Positions 1 to 8,996 are shown, counted from the first letter of the stretch. The stretch: 39,007 nucleotides of DNA from Ignavibacteria bacterium UBA7675 (GCA_002483085.1 DLHF01000054.1:1-39007), one strand, 5' to 3'. Made by a program: numbers and translations. Notes: generated from the sequence alone by a model not told the origin.

Positions 1-918
1 CGCGCAGCACTTACGCGCTATCCGCCGGGCTCTACATGGAAAATGCTCATGGCGATTGCAGGCATGCAGGAAGGTATCATTACCGACAAAACAATTATCA
101 ACTGCCCCGGCAGCTTTACTTTTGGCGGGCGCACGTGGAAATGCCACGGTACGCACGGCGCTACCGATGTCCGCAAAGCTATTCACGCTTCCTGCAATGT
201 GTTTTTCTACAATGTTTCCCTGAAGCTCGGCATCAAAAATTTTACAAAATACGGTCGCATGTTCGGCTTCGGCATGCTCACAGGATTAGACATCGCCGAG
301 AATCAAGAGAACAGAGGCCTGCTGCCGTCGCAGGAGTATTTTGAAAAAGTGTACCCACATGGCTGGCCCAAAGGCGCACTTGTGAACCTCGGCATTGGCC
401 AGGGAGAAATCGGTGTTACACCGCTGCAAATGGCAGTGTACACGGCTACTCTTGCTAATCGCGGTACGCATATTCAGCCCCATGCAGTGCGCGCTATTTA
501 CAACAAAAAGCTCGGCAAGCTCCAACCCATCGAATACGAGTCGACGCAACTGCCCATCAGACCCGATCTGTGGGCGCCTGTTATTCAGGGCATGTACGAT
601 GTGGTCAATACCCCCGGCGGCACTGCGCGCGCTGCACGTGTGGACAGCCTATCCGTGTGCGGCAAAACCGGAACAGCCCAGAACCCGCACGGCCAGGATC
701 ACTCGTGGTTTGTCTGCTTTGCGCCGCGCAACAATCCCAAAATCGCAATATGCGTGATGCTCGAAAATGCTGGATCGGGCGGTGCTCACGCTGCGCCGTT
801 GGCACAAAAAATAATGACGAAATACTTTTTCCCGGAACGCCTTAATAAGGATAGCAAAGACAGCACACAGCAGCACCAGGCACACGCAGCAGCACCCGTG
901 GAAGAAGTGCCGGATTAG
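1..918 (+). CDS. Penicillin-binding protein 2 paralogue, 3' part (gene starts before the window)
   Basis: The reading frame is open from base 1, so this is the last 305 codons of a larger gene. It encodes the transpeptidase domain of a class B penicillin-binding protein of the PBP2/MrdA type, a periplasmic enzyme that cross-links peptidoglycan during cell elongation. All three active-site motifs are visible: PPGSTWK (catalytic Ser at bases 31-33), SCN (190-198) and KTG (664-672), so this copy looks catalytically competent. It is followed on the same strand by a complete paralogue at 1218-3089. Bases 1-60 and 141-210 match that gene exactly, including silent positions, whereas bases 211-345 are clearly diverged. 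The C-terminal tails also differ. The missing 5' part presumably holds the membrane anchor and dimerisation domain. Confidence 0.93.
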   Translation, partial: RAALTRYPPGSTWKMLMAIAGMQEGIITDKTIINCPGSFTFGGRTWKCHGTHGATDVRKAIHASCNVFFYNVSLKLGIKNFTKYGRMFGFGMLTGLDIAENQENRGLLPSQEYFEKVYPHGWPKGALVNLGIGQGEIGVTPLQMAVYTATLANRGTHIQPHAVRAIYNKKLGKLQPIEYESTQLPIRPDLWAPVIQGMYDVVNTPGGTARAARVDSLSVCGKTGTAQNPHGQDHSWFVCFAPRNNPKIAICVMLENAGSGGAHAAPLAQKIMTKYFFPERLNKDSKDSTQQHQAHAAAPVEEVPD

Positions 919-1217
919 CGATCCAAGAAGTAAAAGACACCAAAGAACATTATAGAAAATAGTGGTACTACAGCCTCTGCCCTCGCGCTTGGCCTACGCA
1001 CCGCGCAGCACCGCCGCCGCGTGCAGTTCGGAAGTTCGCCGCGCGCAATGATCCCAACAGCACCCACTACCACCACCATCCGAGACCCCATAGCAACCCG
1101 ATATCCACGAATGTCGGAGGCCAAACGTCACCCACACGATACGCCCGGACGCAAAGGCCAGCTCCTGCGGCAAAGCAATTAATTGGATTTGCCCCCCGAT
1201 CAGTCTAATTTTGCGCT
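919..1217. other. Spacer between the two PBP2 genes
   Basis: About 300 bases without a credible gene. It holds a module 1 repeat copy (991-1030) and otherwise GC-rich low-information sequence. No Shine-Dalgarno sequence is evident before the next start codon at 1218, and I see no convincing terminator. Confidence 0.6.
991..1030 (+). repeat. Dispersed repeat module 1, diverged copy
   Basis: Contains GCACCGCGCAGCACC followed by GCCGCCGCGTG, matching the core of the copies at 6738-6818 and 8997-9077 with a few changes. It lies between two genes on the same strand. Confidence 0.7.
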
Positions 1218-3089
1218 ATGAGTACTTCCCTGCAATCATATGAGTTCGGCTCTCCAACTCGTAGAAATGTGTTCCTCGCGATTCTTTTGTGCATCGGGCT
1301 GGCCTATACAGGTCGGCTTGTCCAGCTACAAATTATCGAAGGTAGCGACTACAGGCTGATCTCCGAAACACAGGCTATTAAGCAGCTCGTCGTCGAGCCC
1401 GTCCGAGGCTCCATGTACGACCGCAATGGAAAGCTCATTGTCAACAACTCACCCTCCTTCTCTGTGCAAATTACCCCGAAAGACTTCCGCGAAGAATCGC
1501 TCCCAGCTCTTGAGCACCTGCTTGGGCTTACCGAGAAGGAAATACGCAGTAGAATGGCAAAAGCACCATCGCGCTTTGTGTCTACTAAAATCCTCCGCGA
1601 TGCCGACTTCAGCATCATTGCGGCAATAGAGGAAAACCGAGCGATGTTTCCGGGGGTAAACATCGTAGCGGAGTCCAAACGCATTTACAATTTCCAGGGC
1701 AACTCCGCCCACTTGCTCGGCTACACAAAAGAGATCAACGAGCGGCAGCTCCAGACAAGAGGCGACTACTACCGCCAAGGCGATATTATCGGCGCGACGG
1801 GATTGGAAGCGTCCTACGAGAACTTCCTGCGCGGGCAGAAAGGCGTTGAGTTTGCAGCAGTGAACTCCATCGGCCAGCGCGTAGCGCAGTTCAACGACGG
1901 GAAAAACGACATCACAGCCGAAGACGGATTCGATCTGCAACTCGGCGTCGATATCGGACTGCAAGACTACATAGAAGAGCTGATGAAGCCCTATAAAGGC
2001 GGCGCGGTGGTTGCTATCGACCCCTCCAATGGCGAACTTCTGGCATTTGTGAGCAAGCCGGACTACGACCTGCGTATGTTCAGCGGCAAAACGCCGTCGA
2101 ACTTGTACGCCGCACTACTGCACGACAGCACAAAGCCTATGTTCAACCGCGCAGCACTTACGCGCTATCCGCCGGGCTCTACATGGAAAATGCTCATGGC
2201 GATTGCAGCGCTTCAGGAAGGTATCATTACCGACAAAACAATTATCAACTGCCCCGGCAGCTTTACTTTTGGCGGTCGCACATGGGCATGCCACGGTACG
2301 CACGGCGCTACCGATGTCCGCAAAGCTATTCACGCTTCCTGCAATGTGTTTTTCTACCACATGGGCCTGAAGCTCGGCATCGAAAAGTTTGAATACTACG
2401 GTCGAATGTTTGGCTTTGGGATGCTTACAGGCTTGGACCTCGTCGAGAACCAAGAGAGTAAAGGACTGCTGCCATCGCTTACGTACTTCAACAAAGTGTA
2501 CCCACACGGCTGGCCCAAAGGCGCACTTGTGAACCTCGGCATTGGCCAGGGAGAAATCGGCGTTACGCCGTTGCAAATGGCAGTGTACACAGCTACCATT
2601 GCTAATCGCGGTACGCATATTCAGCCCCATGCAGTGCGCGCTATTTACAACAAAAAGCTCGGCAAACTCCAGCCCATCGAATACGAGTCGACAAAGCTGC
2701 CGCTGAATCCGGGGATCTGGGACGTAATTATCCAGGGTATGTACGACGTGGTCAATACCCCCGGCGGCACTGCACGCAATGCCCGTGTGGACAGCCTGAC
2801 TGTGTGCGGCAAAACCGGGACAGCTCAGAATCCACACGGCCAGGATCACTCGTGGTTCGTCTGCTTTGCACCACGCGAAAACCCAAAGATTGCGATATGT
2901 GTTATGCTCGAAAACGCGGGGTTTGGCGGTACGCACGCTGCGCCGTTGGCACAAAAAGTAATGACAAAGTACTTTTTCCCTGATCGCCTCAAGGACGCAG
3001 ACAAAGATCATCAGAATGGTCAAAATCAACAGCAAGCGCCAACTGACGCAGTGCACGCAGCCAGCCAGGAGGATTATCTCGCGGATTAG
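1218..3089 (+). CDS. mrdA: Penicillin-binding protein 2 (peptidoglycan D,D-transpeptidase)
   Basis: A complete 623-residue class B penicillin-binding protein. An N-terminal membrane anchor lies at about residues 16-36 (LAILLCIGLAYTGRLVQLQI), followed by the dimerisation domain with the typical GSMYDRNGKL stretch near residue 64. The transpeptidase domain carries PPGSTWK with catalytic Ser321, SCN at 374-376 and KTG at 532-534. The enzyme would cross-link peptidoglycan stem peptides on the periplasmic face, normally in the elongation complex with RodA. Length is usual for the family. The ATG start has no clear Shine-Dalgarno sequence but immediately precedes the membrane anchor. It is the second member of a tandem pair with blocks of exact nucleotide identity to the upstream copy. 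No mreBCD or rodA gene lies downstream; any upstream of base 1 are not visible. Confidence 0.95.
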   Translation: MSTSLQSYEFGSPTRRNVFLAILLCIGLAYTGRLVQLQIIEGSDYRLISETQAIKQLVVEPVRGSMYDRNGKLIVNNSPSFSVQITPKDFREESLPALEHLLGLTEKEIRSRMAKAPSRFVSTKILRDADFSIIAAIEENRAMFPGVNIVAESKRIYNFQGNSAHLLGYTKEINERQLQTRGDYYRQGDIIGATGLEASYENFLRGQKGVEFAAVNSIGQRVAQFNDGKNDITAEDGFDLQLGVDIGLQDYIEELMKPYKGGAVVAIDPSNGELLAFVSKPDYDLRMFSGKTPSNLYAALLHDSTKPMFNRAALTRYPPGSTWKMLMAIAALQEGIITDKTIINCPGSFTFGGRTWACHGTHGATDVRKAIHASCNVFFYHMGLKLGIEKFEYYGRMFGFGMLTGLDLVENQESKGLLPSLTYFNKVYPHGWPKGALVNLGIGQGEIGVTPLQMAVYTATIANRGTHIQPHAVRAIYNKKLGKLQPIEYESTKLPLNPGIWDVIIQGMYDVVNTPGGTARNARVDSLTVCGKTGTAQNPHGQDHSWFVCFAPRENPKIAICVMLENAGFGGTHAAPLAQKVMTKYFFPDRLKDADKDHQNGQNQQQAPTDAVHAASQEDYLAD

Positions 3090-3133
3090 CGCCAACTGGT
3101 GCACTTGATATTTCTTCGCGGTTGGGGCCGAAC

Positions 3134-3190
3134 GACCACGCGGCAGATATGCAGCGCGGTGCGAAGACCCCAAGCAGGCGCGAAGACAGA
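3134..3190 (-). repeat. Dispersed repeat module 1, inverted copy
   Basis: On the minus strand this reads CACCGCGCTGCATATC then GCCGCGTGG, matching the module 1 core. It lies just upstream of mfd. An in-frame ATG at 3122 would add this repeat to the Mfd N-terminus, which is a reason to prefer a later start. Confidence 0.7.
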
Positions 3191-3343
3191 AGCGCAAAAA
3201 TTCTGACTGCGATTTTTCAGCGGCGGGCGCTCCCCAGGCCGGAGCATACCCAGCAGCTACTACAGATAAATATTGCGTTACCCGTCCGGTATTCTCCCGG
3301 ATGGGCGGCGTTGTTTTGTTGTTCTTCATTCAGCGATACCCTC

Positions 3344-6300
3344 GTGAAAACACTTACGTCCGTCGATCTGCTCTTCCGGCTTACCGCGCGTTTGTCCGCA
3401 ATAGACGACATCAGCAGCAAGCTCGCTTCTTCTCCGGCAGTTTCCGTAAAAAACGCAGCGGGCTCGCTCAAAGCACTGCTCACGGCAATATTACAGCGGC
3501 GTTCGCCCGCACAGTGCCTGATCGTGTGCAGCGAAGAAGAGCAGGCCGAACGCTGGTTCTCGGACCTCCGCATGCTGCTCGGTCGCGGCTCGTTGTGCCT
3601 CTATGAAGAAATCGAGCGCAGGCTGGCTCTCTCTGCTGAGCATTTAGACGCCCAGCTTGTGGGGCTTACTCATGCTTTGTCGATGATCAGCGAGCAGGAG
3701 CACCCAATTGTCATCGCCACAGCAGCATCGCTCGGCTATGCAGTGCCAGCCCCCAATGCTGTACACAGCAACCTGATAGAGATACAGCGCGGGCAGGAAC
3801 TTGCCTACAACGAGTTCATTTCCATCCTGACGATGAACGGCTTCAACCGCAAAGATTTTGTAGAAACTGTGGGCGATATTGCTGTGCGTGGGGGCATTGT
3901 AGACGTCTTTGCTCCGGGTATCGACAACCCATTGCGCTTTGAGTTTTTTGGCGATGAAGTGGACTCCATACGCGAGTTCGACCCGCTTTCGCAGCGCAGC
4001 ATGAGCGAGCGCGATTCGGTGCTGTTAGTGACACATATATTCCACAACGACGAGCACGATATCAACGCGACTCTGCTAGACTACCTCACCGACGATGCAC
4101 TGGTCATCATAGACAACCCCGATGGCGTGGCAGCGCGGTTCCACGAATTGGAAGCCACGCCCATCTTCGAGCGGCTTTCGCACTGGAAAACACTGAACCT
4201 GAACCCGCTTGGCGCTGCGGACATCACTCTCAACGCGCGCCCACAGCCCCCAGTGCAAGCGTCTATAGCAAATCTGTGCCGCGAAATGCGCCAGGTAGCC
4301 CATGCCGACATGACTGTGGTGCTCTGCGCCGACGGCAAAGAGCAGCTCAACAGGCTGCGAGAACTCGTAGACAGCGGCTTGGAAACCTGTGCACTCGAAG
4401 AAGAAGACCACCGGACGCTTGCCTCGGTCGACGACACGCTCCGGCGCACCAATCTGTTGCCTTTCGACTTTGCAGAGGGATTTGTGCTGCCAGACGCCAA
4501 GCTCGCCCTTTTCACCGAGCACCAGATATTTATGCGGCGTCAGGCCGGGCGCACACGGCGCTCCGGCAGCAAAGGCTTTACCCTGCGCGAACTCCAGCAA
4601 CTGCGCCCCGGCGATTACGTCGTCCACATCGACAAGGGAATCGCCCAGTTCGACGGATTAGAAACTATTACGGTAAGCGGCAACCAACAGGAAAGCGTGC
4701 GGCTGATCTTTGCAGGTGGCGACAAAATGTACCTGCACATGAACTATATCAATCGCCTGCAAAAGTTCTCTGCACAGGAAGGCGTGGCGCCCTCGCTCAG
4801 CAAGCTGAATACACGCGAGTGGGAGCGCAAAAAAGAGCGCACGAAGAAGCGGATTAAAGATATTGCCCGCGACCTTATAAAGCTGTACGCCCAGCGCAAA
4901 GCACAGCCGGGGCACTCCTACCCCGCCGATACACTCTGGCAAAAAGAGCTCGAAGCATCGTTTATGTACGAAGATACACCCGACCAAGCGCGTACTACCT
5001 CCGAGGTAAAAAGCGATATGGAATCGCCAACGCCGATGGACAGGCTCGTGTGCGGCGACGTAGGCTTTGGCAAAACCGAAATCGCTATCCGCGCGGCGTT
5101 CAAAGCAGTGCAGGCGGGTAAACAGGTGGCCGTGCTCGTGCCCACCACCATCCTCGCCCAGCAGCACTATGTGTCGTTTCGCGACAGGCTGGAGCGCTAT
5201 GCTGTGCGCGTGGATGTGCTCTCGCGCTTCCGCACAAAAGCCGAGCAGAAGGAAATCGTAGAGCGTGTAAAAAAAGGTGCTGTGGATGTGCTCATCGGCA
5301 CGCACAGAATCCTGAGCAAGGACGTACAGTTTAAAGAAATTGGCCTGCTGATCGTGGATGAAGAGCACCGATTTGGCGTCGGTGCAAAAGAAAAACTGCG
5401 CCAAGCTCGTGTCTCGATTGATACTCTTACGCTTACAGCTACGCCCATTCCCCGCACCCTGAACTTCTCGCTTATGGGCGCGCGCGACATCAGCGTGATC
5501 GAAACGCCGCCGCGCAACAGGCTGCCGGTGCACACGGAAATTATGCCGTGGAATGCCAGTGCTATTACCGAATCGCTCGAACTCGAACTGCGGCGGGGCG
5601 GCCAGATATTTGTTGTCAACGACCGAATTTCCGACCTCGATATCATCGCCGACACGCTGCGCGAATTAGTGCCCGGACTGCGCGTGGCCATTGCACACGG
5701 CGGCATGGAAGCCAAGCACATCGAGGACGTGATGGAAAAATTCGTAGAGCGCAAAACCGATGTATTGGTAGCGACAAAAATTATCGAATCGGGTATCGAC
5801 ATCCCCAATGTCAATACAATGTTGATTAACCGCGCACAGAACTTCGGCCTGGCCGAGCTGTACCAGCTTCGCGGTCGCGTAGGGCGCTCCAATACCCAAG
5901 CCTATTGCTACATGCTCGTGCCGTCTATTCACGGGCTGGCGCGCACAGCGCTCAAACGCCTGCAAGCAATCGAAGAATTTACCGAACTCGGCAGCGGTTT
6001 TAATCTCGCCATGCGCGATATGGAAATACGCGGAGCGGGCAACCTGCTCGGCGCCGAGCAAAGCGGGTTTATCGCCGATATCGGATTTGAATTGTATCAG
6101 AAGATTCTCGATGAAGCAGTGCAGGAGCTCCGGGAAGAAGAATTTGCCGATCTGTTCACCTCCGAAGAAAAACGCGACCCGCTCGACTTCTCCAGCGACG
6201 ATGTGGGCGTGGACATCGACGGCGGCGACGCTCTGCTGCCAAAGGCGTATATCTCCAATGATGTGGAGCGCTATGAGTTCTACAAACGCTTGTATCGCGT

Positions 6301-6682
6301 AGAAACTGAAAGCGATATCCGCCCCATTGCAAGCGAACTGCGCGACCGATTTGGCCCGCTTCCCCCCGCTGCCGAACACTTGCTCGATGCTATCCGCCTG
6401 CGTACCGCAGCCCTGCCTACAGGCCTGTACCGCGTTACGTTCCGCAGCGGAACTGTCCTGCTGGAATTCCCCCAGGACGAGCGCAAAAAATTCTACGAGC
6501 GCGTGTTCCAGCCTATGATCACTGCCATCGCTTCTATGAAAGGCTCGCGCATTGTCCCCAAGGGGAAATTGGTGTATGCCCAGCTCCCAGCCAATTCGCT
6601 CGACGAAGCAATTGCACAACTCCGGCTACTGGTAGAAAAAACAAGGGAGAATATGCAAATGAGCGAAGAGGAAGCAGTGTAG
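3344..6682 (+). CDS. mfd: Transcription-repair coupling factor Mfd
   Basis: Mfd is a cytoplasmic DNA translocase that removes stalled RNA polymerase at lesions and recruits UvrA. From the chosen GTG start it has 1112 residues, normal for the family. An N-terminal UvrB-like region is followed by the CarD-like RNA polymerase interaction domain (GDYVVHIDKGIAQFDGLE from residue 423). The RecG-like helicase core has Walker A GDVGFGKT at 571-578 and the DEEH box at 672-675, and the C-terminal TRCF domain ends the protein. The frame is open from an ATG at 3122, but the extra 74 codons run through a repeat and low-complexity sequence with no family resemblance. GTG 3344 (VKTLTSVDLL) is therefore preferred, although no good ribosome binding site is seen. 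TTG at 3311 is an alternative. Function is near certain, the start is not. Confidence 0.95.
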   Translation: MKTLTSVDLLFRLTARLSAIDDISSKLASSPAVSVKNAAGSLKALLTAILQRRSPAQCLIVCSEEEQAERWFSDLRMLLGRGSLCLYEEIERRLALSAEHLDAQLVGLTHALSMISEQEHPIVIATAASLGYAVPAPNAVHSNLIEIQRGQELAYNEFISILTMNGFNRKDFVETVGDIAVRGGIVDVFAPGIDNPLRFEFFGDEVDSIREFDPLSQRSMSERDSVLLVTHIFHNDEHDINATLLDYLTDDALVIIDNPDGVAARFHELEATPIFERLSHWKTLNLNPLGAADITLNARPQPPVQASIANLCREMRQVAHADMTVVLCADGKEQLNRLRELVDSGLETCALEEEDHRTLASVDDTLRRTNLLPFDFAEGFVLPDAKLALFTEHQIFMRRQAGRTRRSGSKGFTLRELQQLRPGDYVVHIDKGIAQFDGLETITVSGNQQESVRLIFAGGDKMYLHMNYINRLQKFSAQEGVAPSLSKLNTREWERKKERTKKRIKDIARDLIKLYAQRKAQPGHSYPADTLWQKELEASFMYEDTPDQARTTSEVKSDMESPTPMDRLVCGDVGFGKTEIAIRAAFKAVQAGKQVAVLVPTTILAQQHYVSFRDRLERYAVRVDVLSRFRTKAEQKEIVERVKKGAVDVLIGTHRILSKDVQFKEIGLLIVDEEHRFGVGAKEKLRQARVSIDTLTLTATPIPRTLNFSLMGARDISVIETPPRNRLPVHTEIMPWNASAITESLELELRRGGQIFVVNDRISDLDIIADTLRELVPGLRVAIAHGGMEAKHIEDVMEKFVERKTDVLVATKIIESGIDIPNVNTMLINRAQNFGLAELYQLRGRVGRSNTQAYCYMLVPSIHGLARTALKRLQAIEEFTELGSGFNLAMRDMEIRGAGNLLGAEQSGFIADIGFELYQKILDEAVQELREEEFADLFTSEEKRDPLDFSSDDVGVDIDGGDALLPKAYISNDVERYEFYKRLYRVETESDIRPIASELRDRFGPLPPAAEHLLDAIRLRTAALPTGLYRVTFRSGTVLLEFPQDERKKFYERVFQPMITAIASMKGSRIVPKGKLVYAQLPANSLDEAIAQLRLLVEKTRENMQMSEEEAV

Positions 6683-6737
6683 CAGAAAGCACTATAGAAA
6701 AAGAATGGTATCGCTTCGGTCTTCGCCCTGGCGGTGA

Positions 6738-6818
6738 GCCTCTGCACCGCGCAGCAACACCGCCGCGTGGTTGAGGCACCCCACTTCGCAATTCATTTCC
6801 ACAATACTCGCGGTTGGC
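6738..6818 (+). repeat. 81-bp direct repeat, left copy (module 1 plus conserved right flank)
   Basis: Base-for-base identical to 8997-9077 in the same orientation. It starts with GCCTCTGCACCGCGCAGCA and ends with ATACTCGCGGTTGGC. The flanking bases differ on both sides. The two copies bracket the AT-rich island. Confidence 0.95.
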
Positions 6819-7318
6819 GTACACTCAGCACGCCAAGCGCTGTTGCCACACTTCGCTCACCAGATCGACCGTTGCAAACAGCCACCTGATGATCACCTCT
6901 GCTCAATACACGATTGCACGATTGGCTGCCCGCAAATACTCTGCAAACACCTAGCGAAAGGGCTCTTCAAATTGTGCCGGTACTACTTCTTAGATGTGTT
7001 CCTCTTCACTTGTATGTTCGTACTGCATCGCGTAAACTCCGGATTTTGTTTTTAAAAACAGATACGTCAACCGCAGTTTACATCATGCGACCTTTTTTAC
7101 CAACTCACCCACAACTCTCTAAAGTACCTCGCTCTCCTACTGCCTTAATAGGGCACGGTGAGTTTTTGTGGGGGGAAGTCGCGTGAGCTGCTTCTCTACC
7201 TAATAGCGCACCCTTATGTTTCACGCTTGTATCAGAGCGTTGGTTCTGTCTCAACTGTTTTTTTACGAGTACAGTGAGAAATTTTTTTGAAACGGGGGGG
7301 GCTGGCGTATATTACATA
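6819..7318. other. Spacer at the left of the AT-rich island
   Basis: No credible gene. Composition moves from that of the neighbouring genes to visibly AT-rich by about 7030. It includes a run of eight G residues preceded by seven T residues near 7282-7302. Short open frames here show no family resemblance. Confidence 0.5.
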
Positions 7319-7398
7319 CTGATGTTACGCAAACGCTGGGTTTGCAGGGCTTTTTAAGCCTTTTTTGTCCTGTACAGCAAGGTTTTGCGTAACATCAG
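7319..7398. mobile_element. 80-bp MITE-like element with 15-bp terminal inverted repeats
   Basis: The left end CTGATGTTACGCAAA (7319-7333) is the exact reverse complement of the right end (7384-7398). The element is flanked immediately on both sides by TTACATA (7312-7318 and 7399-7405), which fits a 7-bp target-site duplication. It encodes no protein, so it would need a transposase in trans; none is present in the window. The interior contains the short palindromic stretch GGCTTTTTAAGCC. The transposase family is not assigned. Confidence 0.8.
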
Positions 7399-7523
7399 TT
7401 ACATACACTACTTTATGCAACTTCGGTTATATCAATTTTACTTCTACCAATATACCATACGAAGTTCTTTATCACACTCCCTCACAGGAGACCATTACAA
7501 TCATCCTCTATCAGGAGTTCTCT

Positions 7524-7814
7524 ATGAGCGATCCAGTAACAAACACCGTATTAGAAAACACACGCTATGCCAATGTTGGCGTAGTGACAATGTATTTTAC
7601 GGATAGTACACATGCCACACATAATATCACCTCGGTGGGTAATACGGTTTTCGATAATACAGGCAAAGTATTCTCCTCAATCGATGTATTGGGCGGCAGT
7701 TATACAGCAGCTCAATTACCACATGCAATTACTTACCCAGACAGTTCGTCAGGAACCTGCTCGATATTCACGACCCCTTTTGGAACAAAGCTGATTCTTG
7801 ATGAAAAAGCCTAA
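7524..7814 (+). CDS. Orphan 96-residue protein of unknown function
   Basis: The ATG at 7524 has an AGGAG ribosome binding site six bases upstream (7513-7517). This is preferred over the open frame upstream to 7365, whose extra residues run close to the mobile element and have no binding site. The protein is rich in Thr, Ser, Val and Asn with predicted beta character, one cysteine, and no signal peptide or membrane helix. I do not recognise a family. A strong stem-loop terminator follows at 7897-7933, so it is probably its own transcript. Its composition is AT-rich like the next gene and unlike the rest of the window, which suggests transfer. A role as substrate or partner of the adjacent methyltransferase is possible but unsupported by any motif. 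Confidence 0.7.
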   Translation: MSDPVTNTVLENTRYANVGVVTMYFTDSTHATHNITSVGNTVFDNTGKVFSSIDVLGGSYTAAQLPHAITYPDSSSGTCSIFTTPFGTKLILDEKA

Positions 7815-7896
7815 TTGTATAAGTTGGCGATCAATCGGCAGATAATGTTGGCAGACTTCTCTCATATATAGAAAGAAGTTTTATCAAGACTCTTAA

Positions 7897-7933
7897 AGAG
7901 GAGCATATTATAACTAATCCGATATGCTCCTCT
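7897..7933 (+). terminator. Stem-loop terminator after the orphan gene
   Basis: AGAGGAGCATAT (7897-7908) and ATATGCTCCTCT (7922-7933) form a perfect 12-bp stem with a 13-base loop, followed by a T-rich tail. It lies 83 bases after the stop codon at 7814 and 36 bases before the methyltransferase start, so it would separate the two genes or act as an attenuator. Confidence 0.75.
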
Positions 7934-7969
7934 ATTATATTCTGTTCCTCTTTTATTCAACCAAACAAG

Positions 7970-8881
7970 ATGTATCCTTTGACTGATATGGATAATTTGT
8001 CTGAAGTAGATAAATGGTTAGCGTGGTTACTTGACCGTAGATTTGGTGGTAATGCCGAACTCATGAAAAATTCGCTACAGAGCCTTATACATACTCGTGA
8101 TGTAATTTTACATAATGTACAAGTTCAACCTGATAATATAGTATTGGACATCGGTACTGGCGATGGCATTATAGGTTTAGGCGCATTATCCTTTTTAGGA
8201 GAACAAGGGCGGATTATATTGTCCGATATTTCTGAAGATGCACTCAGTTATTGTGCCCAAACAGTTACGGATCTGAAGGAGGAACAAAGAGTAAGGCTAC
8301 TTCAAGCATCCTGTGATGATTTGAGCGCAATAAAAGATAATTCTATAGATTGTATCGTTGGCAGGGCAGTCCTGATTTATGTAGAAGATAAGAAAGCGTG
8401 TTTTAGAGAGTTCTATCGGGTGTTGAAGCCGGGCGGACGTCTATCTATTAATGAACCTATTAATAGGTTTTCCCAGATACATAAATCACCTTTGAGCTTA
8501 TTAGGTTTTGATCTCCGACCATTAGGTGATATTGCGAACAAGATACTATCTGCCTATGGCTATCCTTTTGACCTGTCTGTCGATCCAATGCTGAACTTTG
8601 ACGAACGTTCGCTATTTGATTTGGCGACACAGACAGGATTTACTCAAGTACATTATCAGTTTAACGGTCATTTGGTTCCACAGTCTGTATTTCCAACATG
8701 GGAGACATTTTTACAGTATGCTCCTAATCCCAACAGTCCGACTTTTGAGGAAGTTCTTGCCAAGGCTACTTTCACTGATGAAGAAAGAAGCCAAGTTATA
8801 TCCTATCTACAGCCTGTAGTTGAAAGAGGAGAAGCTAAACGTTATAGTGCAGATACTTATGTATGGGCAATGAAAGAATAA
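7970..8881 (+). CDS. Class I SAM-dependent methyltransferase
   Basis: A 303-residue protein with a Methyltransf_11/UbiE-like Rossmann fold. Motif I is VLDIGTGDG at residues 58-66, the acidic strand-2 end is ILSDISEDAL, and the segment FREFYRVLKPGGRLSINEP marks the later core. The first 50 residues are helical and the last 100 residues, after the core, may form a substrate-binding cap. No cysteine pattern of arsenite methyltransferases is seen. The substrate is unknown. ATG 7970 is taken as start; ATG 7988 is possible, and neither has a clear Shine-Dalgarno sequence. Codon and base composition are AT-rich, unlike the flanking genes, which points to horizontal acquisition. It lies inside the block bounded by the identical 81-bp repeats. 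Confidence 0.85.
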   Translation: MYPLTDMDNLSEVDKWLAWLLDRRFGGNAELMKNSLQSLIHTRDVILHNVQVQPDNIVLDIGTGDGIIGLGALSFLGEQGRIILSDISEDALSYCAQTVTDLKEEQRVRLLQASCDDLSAIKDNSIDCIVGRAVLIYVEDKKACFREFYRVLKPGGRLSINEPINRFSQIHKSPLSLLGFDLRPLGDIANKILSAYGYPFDLSVDPMLNFDERSLFDLATQTGFTQVHYQFNGHLVPQSVFPTWETFLQYAPNPNSPTFEEVLAKATFTDEERSQVISYLQPVVERGEAKRYSADTYVWAMKE

Positions 8882-8897
8882 AGGCTGAGGTACTGAG

Positions 8898-8919
8898 CTG
8901 GCTCCCAAAAGCTGGACAG
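8898..8919. other. Possible insertion-sequence end
   Basis: GGCTCCCAAAAGCTGGACAG resembles terminal sequences of IS3/IS150-group elements as I remember them. No partner inverted repeat and no transposase are seen in the window, so it would be a relic at most. Confidence 0.2.
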
Positions 8920-8996
8920 AAAGGGAGCGTCGTTAAGGTGGAAGGTTGAGGAACATATAATAGTCAAGGCTTGTTCTTCCGCTGGCCTTGCGTTGG

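Noticed and set aside
2115..3329. 404-codon open frame on the minus strand opposite the PBP2 gene
   Set aside because: It is antisense to a clear penicillin-binding protein gene, shows no family resemblance, and a similar shadow occurs opposite the upstream copy.
7365..7523. Longer N-terminus for the orphan protein
   Set aside because: The extra codons begin inside the MITE-like element and have no ribosome binding site, while ATG 7524 has AGGAG at good spacing.
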